A stretch of 64,000 bases of DNA from JAIEPM01 sp964546815 (GTDB lineage Bacteria; Cyanobacteriota; Vampirovibrionia; Obscuribacterales; Obscuribacteraceae). The stretch is from positions 124,001-188,000 of the forward strand of contig CAZJLR010000004.1 of NCBI GenBank assembly GCA_964546815.1, in the 5' to 3' direction. Both the position numbers and the translations under genes were made by a program. Positions 52,364 to 63,600 of this stretch are shown here, piece by piece. The first letter of the stretch is position 1. Every line of letters starts with the position of its first letter. The notes beneath the pieces were generated by a model. That model did no database searches. It was not told the DNA's origin and saw nothing but the letters and a program-made list of their open reading frames with translations.

Positions 52364-53443
52364 CTAGCCCTGAACTCGCAGTGGCAAGTGAATATCGAAA
52401 CGAGTTCCACGCCCCAAAGTGCTGGTACAAGTGATCTGTCCGCCATGTGCCTTGGCAATCTCAGAACACAAACACAAACCGGCTCCAGTTACAGGCGCGT
52501 ACTTTCCACTTGCCGAAACCTGGTAAAAACGTTCAAAGATGTTCCGGATGTCCGCATCAGCTAGACCTTCGCCGTCATCTTCCACTGCAAATTCAATTTG
52601 ATCATGCCCCTCCAGTCTCACGATCAGACAAACTTTGCTTTTAGCATACTTAATCGCGTTATCGATAACGTGCTGCAACATACATGTAACCTGACTTTCA
52701 TCACACATGAATATCGTTTTTGGACATTCTACTTGCAATGATATGGGTACACGAGACACAGGGAACCTTGAAAGCAACCTCATCACGAAGTCATCCAAAT
52801 TCACCTGGCGAAGTTCAAGCTCCTTGGTGCCATTGCGATACCGATATATATCCATGATCATAACCATCAGGCGATTAATCTCGCTGATGTTTTCACAAAG
52901 AAGTATGAGCAGCTCTTCTTGCTTCTTTCCAAGACTACCGAACTGTCCTTCCAGGATTAGCTTAATTACTCTGTCTGAAGCCAGCAGCGGAGTTCTTAAC
53001 CGATGATTTAAGACTGCAAGGAAATCTTCGCGTTCATGAAACAACGTCATTTCAAGATCTCTACTAACACTCAAATCAACAAGTGTCAGCAGCCGTCCAC
53101 GAGAAACATTGTTGAATTCGAGTGGGGAAATCACCCAATGCAAATAGATTTCCTGCCCGTTATCTTTGAGAAATCTGCAATCGCCAGAACGGACACCATC
53201 TCCTTGTTTCAGTGCTTTAAAAACAGACAGCTCATCACTATCGGCTGCGACAAAATTCCTGGCGAAATCAAAGCCTGACTGATTGACTAAGCGTCCAAGT
53301 GGTATTCCTAATATCAACTCAGTGGCGGTGTTGGCCCTTTGAATTAGAGAATCAATACCAATCTCTATCAACGCTTCGCTCATTGAATTAAGGACAGCAT
53401 CGAGTTGATTTTGTTTGGAGTTTCTGGACTTGGTAGATTTCAT
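52364..53443 (-). CDS. PAS-domain histidine kinase with atypical H-box
   Basis: A 359-residue soluble kinase. A PAS domain (about 12-130) has ALIEIGIDSLIQRANTATEL and CRFLKDNGQEIYLHW, but no Cys-containing LOV motif. The HisKA domain has NHRLRTPL with His147 (the usual SHELRTP has Glu after His; here Arg). The ATPase part shows LQHVIDNAIKYAKSK (N-box), EDDGEGL (G1), and GAGLCLCSEIAKAHGG (G2, with Cys for the usual Gly in GLGL). Phosphotransfer may be altered. No response regulator is next to it; the DUF155 gene follows. The H-box Glu-to-Arg change makes phosphatase activity uncertain. Confidence 0.85.
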   Translation of the reverse strand: MKSTKSRNSKQNQLDAVLNSMSEALIEIGIDSLIQRANTATELILGIPLGRLVNQSGFDFARNFVAADSDELSVFKALKQGDGVRSGDCRFLKDNGQEIYLHWVISPLEFNNVSRGRLLTLVDLSVSRDLEMTLFHEREDFLAVLNHRLRTPLLASDRVIKLILEGQFGSLGKKQEELLILLCENISEINRLMVMIMDIYRYRNGTKELELRQVNLDDFVMRLLSRFPVSRVPISLQVECPKTIFMCDESQVTCMLQHVIDNAIKYAKSKVCLIVRLEGHDQIEFAVEDDGEGLADADIRNIFERFYQVSASGKYAPVTGAGLCLCSEIAKAHGGQITCTSTLGRGTRFDIHLPLRVQG

Positions 53444-53633
53444 GTTTGTGGACCGAATTTGTCTCCAGATGAGCGCAGACTATCTATCAACGACACTATG
53501 TGAAAACAGCATATATTCCACACATTAGCAGGCTCCGCTCTCAGCAACATCCGGCCTGCGGTTAAGCACACTCATTCCTAAGGGTGAATCTTTTGGCCAA
53601 ACAAAGCACAAATAAGATGCTTGCTACCAAGGT

Positions 53634-54149
53634 CTAACCCTTAGCCACAGCGCTGGGTTCTTTCGCTTGACTGGAAGCTGACTTAGATGCTTCAGCCTTT
53701 TCGGGGCGAGGAATGCGCACAATAGTTACCGAACAGTGTGCATTAGAAACGACTTTTTGTGAAACACTGCCAAGGAAGAAGCGCTCCAAACCAGTGCGAC
53801 CATGAGATCCCATCACGATCCAGTCATAATTTCCTTCTTTTGCTAAATTGATAATTTCGTGAGCAGGGTCTCCCAAGAAGGTCACACTGTTGATTACATT
53901 TTCCGGATAAGCTTCACGCAATTGTTTTTCAACTTGGGAAAGCAAGTCCTTTGCATAAGCTTCCTCTTCCCGTGTAATTGATTCTAAATATGTGTAAGGG
54001 TAGGCGAAACCATAGTCTTGCACCACTACGGGTCTGATTACAGACAAAAGCGAGAAGCAAGTGTCAGGAGAGAATCTATGCTTTGAAAGGAAGTCAACCT
54101 GCGCTTCAGCAAAACGTTGCTCTTCCACTGGAATCAAAATTTTTGTCAT
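53634..54149 (-). CDS. Universal stress protein (UspA family)
   Basis: A 171-residue single-domain Usp opening TKILIPVEEQRFAEAQVDFL and carrying the full ATP-binding loop IVMGSHGRTGLERFFLGSVS, which predicts ATP binding. The last 20 residues are Lys/Ala/Ser-rich and non-conserved. It starts 52 bases downstream of the tandem Usp gene on the same strand and is probably co-transcribed with it. In many bacteria such proteins increase under oxygen or energy limitation. Confidence 0.93.
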   Translation of the reverse strand: MTKILIPVEEQRFAEAQVDFLSKHRFSPDTCFSLLSVIRPVVVQDYGFAYPYTYLESITREEEAYAKDLLSQVEKQLREAYPENVINSVTFLGDPAHEIINLAKEGNYDWIVMGSHGRTGLERFFLGSVSQKVVSNAHCSVTIVRIPRPEKAEASKSASSQAKEPSAVAKG

Positions 54150-54201
54150 TGCCTTGTCTCACAATAAAAAGTTCTAACTATCGGTAATGCACTTTGGTAT
54201 T

Positions 54202-55053
54202 TCATCTATAAATCAGTACACTGCTTTGCGTTTTCTGAATAACGTGGGTAGCCGTTGTGCCCATCACAAGCTGGTCTTGCGTCCTGAATCCATAAGCTCC
54301 AAGAACAAGCAACGATTTAGTACGAGCTGCCTGATCAAGGAGAACATCAGCCGGGAGACCGACGTCGATTGAAAACACTGGCTCGTTCCATTTCTCTTTT
54401 AAGTAATTTTCGCCTTGCGCCACCGCATATTGAGCCTCAACCATAGACTCGGTTGTTACACTGATATAAGTTGCTTTCAATGGTTTGTTAATTGCCTTAG
54501 CCAATTGCTCAGCCATTAGCAATGCGCCGATTGATGCCTCACTACCATCAAATGCAACAAGAATTTGATCAAAAGCTTGCGGGCTAGCAGCGGCAATTAA
54601 GACAGGTTTCTTAGACGCCAGAGCAATTCTTTCTGCTTTCGAACCAATCATCACTTGTCCAGGAAAAACTTGTTCAGGATTTCTTCGATGACCTACGATA
54701 GCCAGGTCATATTCTGGAAGTCGGTTCATTACCTCATAAACGACATAACCTTCATCTCTAAACGTTTCAACCTTGAGAGAATGCTTGGCTGCTTCATCTT
54801 CGAACAATTTGAGAATAAGTGTACCTATCTTTTGTAGAGCAGTGATGACCTTTTCAGTGGTTTCATTGCTTACAGACAAACCTAGTTCTGAAGCGAACTC
54901 GGGGTCAATCAAGAGATCTGCCGTGCGAGGATCGACTACATGTTGCCCTGCCAATGACGCTCCAAGTTTACTTGCAAACAAGTAGCCAAACTGAGCGGCA
55001 TACTCACTTGATTTTGAACCGTCCAGGGCAATTAGTATTTTCTTGAATGGCAT
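54202..55053 (-). CDS. Two-domain universal stress protein
   Basis: From ATG 55053 the protein (283 residues) opens PFKKILIALDGSKSSEYAAQ, a canonical Usp start; the longer frame to 55284 is not conserved. Two Usp domains follow one another. The first ends with LAIVGHRRNPEQVFPGQVMI (degenerate ATP loop); the second begins FDQILVAFDGSEASIGALLM and ends LVLGAYGFRTQDQLVMGTTA (also degenerate). Neither carries the strict GxxG-9x-GS motif, so nucleotide binding is doubtful. Divergent from the phosphoribosyltransferase, with about 320 bases to the small frame at 55378. Confidence 0.92.
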   Translation of the reverse strand: MPFKKILIALDGSKSSEYAAQFGYLFASKLGASLAGQHVVDPRTADLLIDPEFASELGLSVSNETTEKVITALQKIGTLILKLFEDEAAKHSLKVETFRDEGYVVYEVMNRLPEYDLAIVGHRRNPEQVFPGQVMIGSKAERIALASKKPVLIAAASPQAFDQILVAFDGSEASIGALLMAEQLAKAINKPLKATYISVTTESMVEAQYAVAQGENYLKEKWNEPVFSIDVGLPADVLLDQAARTKSLLVLGAYGFRTQDQLVMGTTATHVIQKTQSSVLIYR

Positions 55054-55377
55054 AATAGGTATCTCACTTACGGTGTTAAAAACTCGCCGAGCAGTTCGGT
55101 ATGAATAACATAATGACCTCTGGACGCAGCAGCGACATCGTCCGAAGCGCTGATCCCAATATGATGATTTTAGAATCTGGTGTCGGAACAATATCGGTAA
55201 CACAGGCGCCAATACTTCCTCTACACAGATCCGAAGGTTTTCAAAGCTGCAGAAACTGCCAAGAACGAAGATTGGCCGACTCAATCGAAAGGACGATTTC
55301 AGGAAGCGAGTAACGTCAACAAAAACAGCCAGACAGGGCTCTATTCGTGCGAATACTTCTAAAGAAGGAAGCGATTA
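55054..55377. other. Divergent promoter region of the stress cluster
   Basis: Holds the promoters for the tandem Usp (minus) and phosphoribosyltransferase (plus). A 70-codon plus frame from 55101 has no ribosome site and no family similarity, and is not called. No clear operator repeat was recognised. Confidence 0.35.
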
Positions 55378-55476
55378 ATGTATATATTTGTTAGCATTCT
55401 GATTAACACAATGCGCCCAAAAGCACCTCGCATCAATCGAATTCAAGATTCCTCCAGACGAGCTCAATTGAATTAG
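55378..55476 (+). CDS. Possible 32-residue leader peptide
   Basis: An ATG at 55378 is preceded by AAGGAAG at seven bases and opens a 32-codon frame: a hydrophobic start (YIFVSILINTM) then a basic tail (RPKAPRINRIQDSSRRAQLN). It ends 14 bases before the phosphoribosyltransferase ATG, and its stop lies next to that gene's AAGGAG. It could be a small membrane-associated peptide or a translational leader. Very short, so a chance frame is possible. Confidence 0.3.
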   Translation: MYIFVSILINTMRPKAPRINRIQDSSRRAQLN

Positions 55477-55490
55477 AAGGAGAAAGAGCT

Positions 55491-56177
55491 ATGTTCAGAG
55501 ATCGCAACCATGCTGGAAAACTTCTAGCTGCAAAAGTAGCAGAAGAGATTTTCTCAATGATTCCAAAAAATCAGATCTCCGAGACTGTTGTCGTCGGGGT
55601 ACCGCGTGGTGGCGTTCCACTTGCTACATTCATAGCTAATACACTGCAAATACCTCTGAGTATACTTGCCTCGAAAAAGATTGGCGCCCCGTTTGATAAA
55701 GAGCTCGCCATAGGCGCAGTCTCTTCCGGCGGAGTTGTCGTACTCAATAAAGATCTTGAGTTTTGCAGCAAAGACCACGGCAACTATATCGAAAGCGAAA
55801 AACTAAGATTGATAGAGGCATCAAAGAAGGCCGAACAACGCTTTCTCGAAGCTGCAGGTATTCAAAAGAAAGAAACAATAGAAGGCAAACATGTCATTCT
55901 GGTTGACGACGGCATTGCCACGGGAATGACCACACTTGCAGCAATTAAAACACTGAAAGCACAGGGTGCAAAACTGATAATAGTGGCAACGCCCTTAATC
56001 GCAACTCACACAAAAGCACTCATAAAATCAGAATGCGACGAGGTGATCAGCCTCGTCACTGAACATGGGTTCAACTCCATTGGGCAGTATTATGAAGACT
56101 TTCATCAAGTGGCGGACGAAGAAGTGATAATTGCGCTCAAAGCAGCGCAACGCAAACCTTTTGCAAAGGCTCAATAA
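55491..56177 (+). CDS. Phosphoribosyltransferase-domain protein
   Basis: A 228-residue type I PRTase fold. The opening VVVGVPRGGVPLATFIANTL and KKIGAPFDKELAIGAVSSGG are typical of the stress-linked PRTase subgroup (dosR-regulon style), and the PRPP-binding motif is VILVDDGIATGMTTLAAIKT. Substrate is unknown; this subgroup is often encoded beside Usp genes. A strong AAGGAG precedes the ATG. It converges with the hypothetical gene whose stop begins right after it. Confidence 0.9.
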   Translation: MFRDRNHAGKLLAAKVAEEIFSMIPKNQISETVVVGVPRGGVPLATFIANTLQIPLSILASKKIGAPFDKELAIGAVSSGGVVVLNKDLEFCSKDHGNYIESEKLRLIEASKKAEQRFLEAAGIQKKETIEGKHVILVDDGIATGMTTLAAIKTLKAQGAKLIIVATPLIATHTKALIKSECDEVISLVTEHGFNSIGQYYEDFHQVADEEVIIALKAAQRKPFAKAQ

Positions 56178-57110
56178 CTAGCGATTACGAAATCGATTAT
56201 TTGTTTTCTCATTTGCTTCGCGTTCTATCGACCACCAGGTTTTGGCATCCCAAGACAGGAATGGTTCGTCCAATTTTAGTTCCTCTCGCGCAGCTTCATG
56301 ATTTGATTTTTTTGCTTCTGCGATCAAATCAACGGCCGTGCGGCGCGAGTCAGCCGACACAGAGCTAAAGAAGCGAGGAAAGTTCAAGGTTTTAGAAGCT
56401 TCAATAACCAAACCTTCTGCTCTTGTCGCAGCTGGGTCGACCCATGTGCCCCTATTTAGTCGAGCCTGGGCACCTTGAATCTCAAAATGATACCGGCTTT
56501 TAGGATCTATAACTGCAGCTTGATTGATTAGTTTAGCTGCTTTCTCTATAGCAGCGGGGTCTTGAAAGGCCTGACCATAAGCAGATAACGACAGAGCGTA
56601 GGCATATCTAATTCCAGTAAGATTGGCTCGTTGATCTCCCAAAAAATCGCTTTGCTGAACAGCTTTTGCGTCTTCAAGAGAGTAAATCTCGACTTGATGA
56701 GAAGTTATCTTTTCTTCTCTTTGTTTATCATTTTCTTTTGCTGCCTGAGAAAGCTCCTGTACACGATTGCGCACAAGATCAACATCTGCAGAATCGACAT
56801 TCAAGCTGGCTCTATCCTTCGCGGAAGAAGGCACAGCATCTGCTAATTTTAGGGCTTCTTCATAGAGCTTAAACGCAGACTGGCATTCTTGTTTATCCTG
56901 GACATTTGAAAAGCCGCACTTGTTATAAGCTTCAGTAGCCAGGCGAGCGCCTGCAATATCCTTTGGTGGAAGGCTTTTAGAATCAACGAAAGGAAAGATA
57001 CTCTGTTCACGGATGAAAGGATTCTGTTCTAGAATTTTCACCGATATCGAAAGCTGTGCTGAATCACCCACGCGAAGGCTAGCATTGCCCTCTGACTCAA
57101 AATTAGCCAC
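56178..57110 (-). CDS. Hypothetical protein with helical repeats
   Basis: A 310-residue soluble protein. A non-conserved start (ANFESEGNASLRVGDSAQLS) leads into helical hairpins reminiscent of TPR units: CQSAFKLYEEALKLADAVPS, TGIRYAYALSLSAYGQAFQD, AAKLINQAAVIDPKSRYHFE. The central part is strongly charged and may form a coiled coil (VQELSQAAKENDKQREEKIT). The end is KTWWSIEREANEKTNNRFRN. No signal peptide and no family recognised. It ends at the base following the phosphoribosyltransferase stop. Confidence 0.6.
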   Translation of the reverse strand: MANFESEGNASLRVGDSAQLSISVKILEQNPFIREQSIFPFVDSKSLPPKDIAGARLATEAYNKCGFSNVQDKQECQSAFKLYEEALKLADAVPSSAKDRASLNVDSADVDLVRNRVQELSQAAKENDKQREEKITSHQVEIYSLEDAKAVQQSDFLGDQRANLTGIRYAYALSLSAYGQAFQDPAAIEKAAKLINQAAVIDPKSRYHFEIQGAQARLNRGTWVDPAATRAEGLVIEASKTLNFPRFFSSVSADSRRTAVDLIAEAKKSNHEAAREELKLDEPFLSWDAKTWWSIEREANEKTNNRFRNR

Positions 57111-57637
57111 AAGACCTCCAAATTTATCATCAACACCACACTGAGTTTAATGGTTTTGCGAGTGCAGGATAGAGTAGTCACAACCTTCCGATCTGCACAA
57201 AAATGTAAAACAGCAACGTTCGATTATCGAAACTGCAGTGAGCTTTAAGGCAAGGCGCGCTCTTGTCAAGAGATCGATGGCGCTGTAATAATTGCCAAAA
57301 GGCAACAGTGGCGGTAATTTCAGGCATATGAGCAAAATGGACCAATGCTGGAAAAATTGATGAAATCTGGGTCTATTTTGTGGAATTCCCCGGGGCGCAG
57401 GGCATATATGGTCTACAGGGCAGCGTCGGACAACGAAGACACCGGCAAGCACAAACAATTTTGAGGCGGTCTGCCCAATAATCAGGCAGTCGACCACATA
57501 GCTTCTCCAAACAAAACAGGCAGATCGCACTTTGCGCAAGTACGCAAGAGTCATGCGCATCTGCTGCTAGCTCGCCGTCGACGCAAAAATGATAATTGTT
57601 CCGTTCACAACGTCAAAAGTCCAGGTTCCGGAAAACA
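57111..57637. other. Intergenic region upstream of the giant gene
   Basis: No supported gene. A minus-strand frame at 57147-57560 has many Cys, Arg and Ser and no ribosome site, and looks like a shadow. The region should contain the promoter of the giant gene at 57638, whose ATG has only a weak GGAAAA upstream. Confidence 0.35.
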
Positions 57638-60600
57638 ATGGCTGACAAAGTAGAAGATACTTCGAAAAAACAAAAAGATCAGCCAGTAGTAGGCGACTTA
57701 GACAAAGGCGCTCAACAGGCTGCCGCCACCGCCAAACTCAGCGAATCTACACTCGGTCAAGATCGTGGTGAAGTGCTCAAAGAAGCAGACCGAAAGCAAG
57801 CCCAAGATTTGCTCGGCAAAATAAAGAACGTCCTACCAGAAACAGTTGTAGACAGCAGCCCCAAAGCAAATACCGACTCATCAGGTCGTGTAACTGATGT
57901 GCAAAAAGGTGACTTGCATCGTTCTTTTGCTTATGAAAACCCCGCCTATCCAAATCTCATAACTTCGTTTAACGATAACGGCAACAAATACGCAATCGAC
58001 AAGACAGCCTTAGCTAAAGGACAAGTCGTGTATGTGAATGAAGATGCGAGCAAATCAAACGATGTTCGCAAAGGCATTTTCACTGCTGAATCAGATGGAA
58101 GCATGACCATTAAAACACCAAGCGGATTTGAATTCAAAGATCGCCTGGACGGCTCAAAGGTTGTGAAATTAGAAACTGGTGCCACTCTAGAATACAGAGC
58201 CGATGGCAAGCTAGATTCATTGCGCGACGCCAATGGACTTCTCACAACATTCAAATACGAAATGAACGCAGACCTCTTCGGGCGCAAGGGACAGTTGAGC
58301 GCGATCACAACAGGCGAGGGCAAGGACGCTGTCACACAACGAAGTTCCGATGGATTTAACTGGAAACAAGACGGCACGGGAAAAGAATGGAAGGGATTTA
58401 TTACTGCAAACCCCGGAGACGGCAGCATACTTTATCGAGATCACCATGGTGATGCAAAAGAAAAGAAACTTGATGGCACTTTGATTTCTCGACCTGACCT
58501 TGCAGTAAACATAGACTCTGCAACGGACGAAATCAGAAAGACAGTAGATTATTGGTACAACAGCAATGCAATAAAAGATATAAGACCGCAATTGCAGGGA
58601 CGCACAGCTGAAGAAATTCAGATGATAAAAGAGGTTTACGCTGAACGCCAGGGACGTGACTTAAGAAATGACCTCTGGGATAGATTTGATCACGGCAGCG
58701 ACTCTCACCGATGGGCTGAAGTTGAAGGATTCCTCAATAAAAGAGCCACTAGCAAAGACGGAACAAATGCTGAAGAAAGCGCCATAAGACTTGAAGTTGA
58801 TGCAAAAGAAATGAATCGCTGGTGGTGGAACCGCGACAGATCGAAATCTGCCATTACAGAAAGCACACGCATGGTTCTGGGCACCTCTACAGAGACAGAA
58901 CGCAAAAACATTCATGCTGCATATGAAAACATCTATCAGAAGAAACTGGATGATTTATACAACGAAGGTGGAGACGGCAACAGTGTAAAGAACTGGGATG
59001 CTTACACACAAACACTCATTAATACGTCCTTGAAAGAAGGAAAAGACGTTCGGACAGCGCAAAAAGAAGCTGAAATTCTAAAGGCATCACTCAGCGGTGG
59101 GCTCAGCGAATTCATGGAAGCAAGCGGAGCCATCACGAGCGAAAAGGGAAGAAAAGAATTTCTTGCTGAAGATGGAAGCACACTAATAAAAAATGCCTTT
59201 AGCACTAACGGCGACGGAGCAACAGAATCAACAGACGAGTGGGCGGTTAGACAAGCAAATGATTTTGCAGAAACAGGTGCCCTTCGTCCCAACACTGCAA
59301 TCGAAAAAGCTAGCGGCATTTTCAGCAACGACGACAATGTTATCCGTGAGACACTTGAAAAACTGAGCCCAGAACAACGACTGCAATTTGCAGACGGCAA
59401 AGCACTGGTTGAAAAACATATATACCGTGCATCGCTCAGCACTGACAAAGAGCGCGAAGCATTTGATTTCTACACAAAGATGCAAAGCTCATTTGAGTCA
59501 CTTCATTACTTCGGCAAGGCTCGCAAAGCAGAAAAATATGAGGACGCTGCTACACATCAAGGTGGCACAGACATTGCTGCAAAGATAGTGCCAATAGGCA
59601 ATAACTGGACAAACAGCAGCCAGTTAAACGCCAATGCTATCGAATCAATGGATGAAAGTACATTTTCAAATTTAATGACCGGCGCACGTGTCAATGCAAA
59701 TTCACCATTTCTTTCAGACTTTCACAAAGAAATGGCAACAGCCATGGAGAAAAACCTGGGCTCTGCTTACCTAAAAGATGCACGTGATTTGCTCGATAAA
59801 AAAATCAACGAAGGTCTGGCAATAAACACAGCTGCAGACAATGCAAACTTGGCTGAACTCAGAAACAAAATACCCCAACTTGCAAACATACCAGAAGATA
59901 AATTCGCACAGCTCAGTGAGGGCTATAAGCTCGAACAGCAACTTAGAAACAACTCGATTGTTGAAACAGCCTTAAGACCAGATCAAACAAAGTTGCTGGA
60001 TGATTACAGAAAGGACAAGATACTCACACCTTTTATGGACGGGCGTGAAGTCGCGCGCCAGCTAGATGAGATTGCAAGCGGCGAACGCGCCGAACGATTG
60101 TTCAGAGGGCGAGAAGCTGCGGAGTCTGGAAGAACAGCAAACGCTACCGAACAAAAAGACATTGATTTTTACAAGCAAAATGCTGCTGAAATTGACGGAC
60201 TAAGCCGCAACCTTATGCATGAAGTGATAGGTCGTCAAAAGGAATCATTTCTAAAGCAACTTTCTCCTTACGCAGCAGCAAGCCTTGAGTCATACAAGAA
60301 AACACTTTATTCAGTAGTGCAAGAAAGCAGTAGAAGAGACATACTCACTAGCATCAAAGATAATGAAAGCTTCTGGGGAAACAATCGCAAAGCAATGCTC
60401 GAAAGCCTGCTTTCTCTTAACGCAGACGAACGAGAGAAAATCAAAACGAACAAAGACAACTACTCAGTCAATTTGCGCGAAGAATTGAAAAACAAGTTTG
60501 CCGGCGGCTCGCTGGATGACCCGCGCTATAAGCTGGTAGACAGCATTCTCAAGCAAATAGAAAGCAGCGACAAGAAAATTCCAGATGCTGCGGTGTTTGG

Positions 60601-63600
60601 TGCAACAGAAAAGCTATTAGCATTGGCAGCAGGAATTCCAGATTATAACAACAAAGACGCTGTTGCACTTGTCTCAGAGACCCTGAATGCAGACAAAGAT
60701 GGCAAACTGGCAAGCCAACTGTCGGCTGACAATGCATTTAAGACTGCAGCCACAGCAGCGCTTGGTGGAAATGCGGACAGATTTGAAAGTCTCATCAAAC
60801 CTTTGCTGGACAATGGGCGATTATCCACTGCTCAACTCATAGAGCGTAACACTGACATAGCAGAAAATGCTGAAGGACCCAGCACGACAATCTTCCACGA
60901 AGATGCTTTTTTCAAAGAAGCTGTGCTCGAGGCATCAACACGAGCGCTAAAATTGCTCAACTCTCCCGAAGGCAAAAACGAAAAGGAACAAATACTTGAG
61001 CGACTGAAGTCATCGCCTAATCTTCAAAAGCTAGCTGAAGAAATAATCAAACAAGGCGAAGTTCGCCCGGAAGATCGCATACGAGCATTCGCATTAGGCG
61101 CAGGGACGAGTAAAGAAGTTGCCCTACAAACAATGCAGAACATGAAAGAGCCAGAGCGACTGGCAATGCAAAAACACTACGAAGAAAAGTATGGCAATTT
61201 CAGAGCAAGTGTTCTGGCTGCAGTCGGTGAAAATAAGGATTATGACGAGTTTTTCCGCGCCACACGAAGCCATGATTGGACGACGCAGCAAGCGTTTTTA
61301 AACGCTCTCAATCAGGTCATTAAAACCAATGACGGTATAGGTGGTGCCCTGGCCAGAATATACAATGTCAACGACCTCCAAGATCTTCACAAGTTTGCAC
61401 AACTAAAATTTGACGCGGCAACGAAAGGTCAAGAATTAGATCCAAAAACACAAGAAAAAATAGAACAACTTGTAGAACACTCGGTTAGAAGCTTTAAGGA
61501 CACAAAACAAGCCACCGCCGATACGCTAGTCACTGGTGCTATCACAACAGGTTCACTTGCGCTGGCACCATTCACCGGTGGAACTAGCCTGTACGGACTG
61601 ATGGCGATATCAGCCACGATGGGTACAACAGGCGCAGGACTAAAATATGCCTTAATGGGAAATGACGTAGAAGGCACCAGACAATTTCTCGGTGATACAT
61701 TCAAGTACACAGCTCTGGCATTCGCAAATCAACTTGGAACTAACCAGGTATCGAAAGCTTTTGGCTTTGGCGAAAGCGTTGCTACAACGACTGCCTCAAG
61801 CGCCCTTACGAAAGCAGGTCTGGATGGTGCTTCTGCCGAACTGAAAGAGCAAGTAGAAAATGGAATGCTTCGTTTGGTTCAGGAAGGCTTCGACCATGGC
61901 GGAGTGGCAAACAAAGCAATTGAAGAAATGGTTCAATCAATTGAGGGGCTGAGTACGGCGGCGAAGGCAAATTTAAGTACAGAATTGCAAGCAGCATTGC
62001 CCAACGCAGTAAAAGCAGAAATGGAAGGTGCTGTCGCCCAAATTCTCCAGACTATGAAGTTGCGTGGACAGAGTCTTGCTTATCAAGCCTTAGTTGGAGG
62101 CAGCGGCAATGTCATAGGTGAAGCAGGACGCGAAGCGATAGACAACGGCAAATTAGATGCCTCAGATCTTCAGTCGGCCTTCGTACAAGGTGCAGTATTT
62201 GCGGGTGCGATTGGCACGGTATTGACCGGCGCCGGTTGGGTTAGTAAACAAGTCGGCAACACGCTGAAAGACACAGATATAGCAAACATTGCGAGCAACA
62301 AAAAGCCAGCAGCCCGGACAGGTTTGGCAAGCGGCATCTCCCCCACAGCTATAGAATCAACCGCACATCTCAAAAAACCTGAGCTGGGTTACCCCGGCAC
62401 CGGTGCGACGGCATCAAACCAACTCAAAAACATTCTCGAACAGACACACACACCCGAAGCACCGCATCTGGTAGCGGCGGAAACACACCCACTTTTGATC
62501 AATGAAAGCCTCCATAGTCCCACAATTGAAAAACCGGGTGCGTTAGAACTAGAACGACTCAACAAGACAGTTCCAGAACTAAACAACAATGTTGCCGCCG
62601 AATTTAGCGAACGCCTCTCAAAAGTAAGAGAGGGCTGGACTGAAGATCTCAATCCACAATTAGAGCAAGCAAAGCAGTTGCAAACACAGCTGAACGCAGC
62701 ACATGGAAAACTCGAATCAGACATGGCAACCCTGCAGGCGAGCAAAGCCAGCCCTGCAGAAATTGAAGCAGCCAAGCTAGATGCAAAACACCCACTCAAT
62801 CAAACAGCAAATGTTTTTGAGTCAAATCAAAAATGGAAGACTTTAGCGGAGTCCCATGCTGGCATCATTCAGGAAATAAAAGAAGTCACAAACCGCCGCA
62901 TGCAATCATTGCAGGAAGAGATAAACAATTTCACAATAGAACGAAATCTTCCCCATGTTGATCTTCATCTATCAGAGCAAATGCATGCAGCCGGAGGCTA
63001 TTCGTTTGGTGACGGAATCATAACCATACCGCGTTCATCACTGCTAGAAGCTAACGGTACTTTTGGGCTATCAAAAGTCGCATTTCACGAATTAGTTCAC
63101 GCATCATCACAAGACCCTCTAATTATTCGAAACGCGCAAAGAATGGCAGCAGCAGAGGGTAAGTCCAACGATGCAGAAGCAATCAAAGCCCATTACAAAC
63201 AATCAACCGGACGAGACCTGAGTGACAAATGGCTCAACGAAGTCAGCAAGCAAAGCAAAGATTCTCCGGCGCTTAACGCAACAGAAATTGCTCGGGCAGA
63301 ATCACTTGCCAAAGCTGTGAAGGAATCGCGTACCGACGTAGCCTTCCGTTCTGAAGAGCTGGGCAATAATTACCGTGTTATCGAGTCTCGCCTGAATGAC
63401 TTGAAAGCAAATAGCGATGGAAAAGCAGTTGAAAGACTGTTTAACGACCTTTATTTGCAACCTGGCGGAGACAGGCTTGCCGCAAGACTCTTTTCGCAAC
63501 TGCCTCCAAGCCCGGAATTAGAACAGGCAATTCGCAACTGGCATGACAGTAAAGGATCTACTTCTGCCCAGGCTTTCGACTCAGAAGCAAGCAGACAAAT

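Noticed and set aside
52364..53443. Second LOV photoreceptor (CRFLKDNG resembles part of a LOV motif)
   Set aside because: The sequence lacks GxNCRFLQ at the right place and the flavin-contacting Asn/Gln set; it is an ordinary PAS domain.
55101..55313. A 70-codon plus-strand frame between the tandem Usp and PRTase genes
   Set aside because: No Shine-Dalgarno sequence and no recognisable features; likely promoter DNA.
57147..57560. A 137-codon minus-strand frame before the giant gene
   Set aside because: Cys/Arg/Ser-rich shadow-like composition, no ribosome site, no family pattern.
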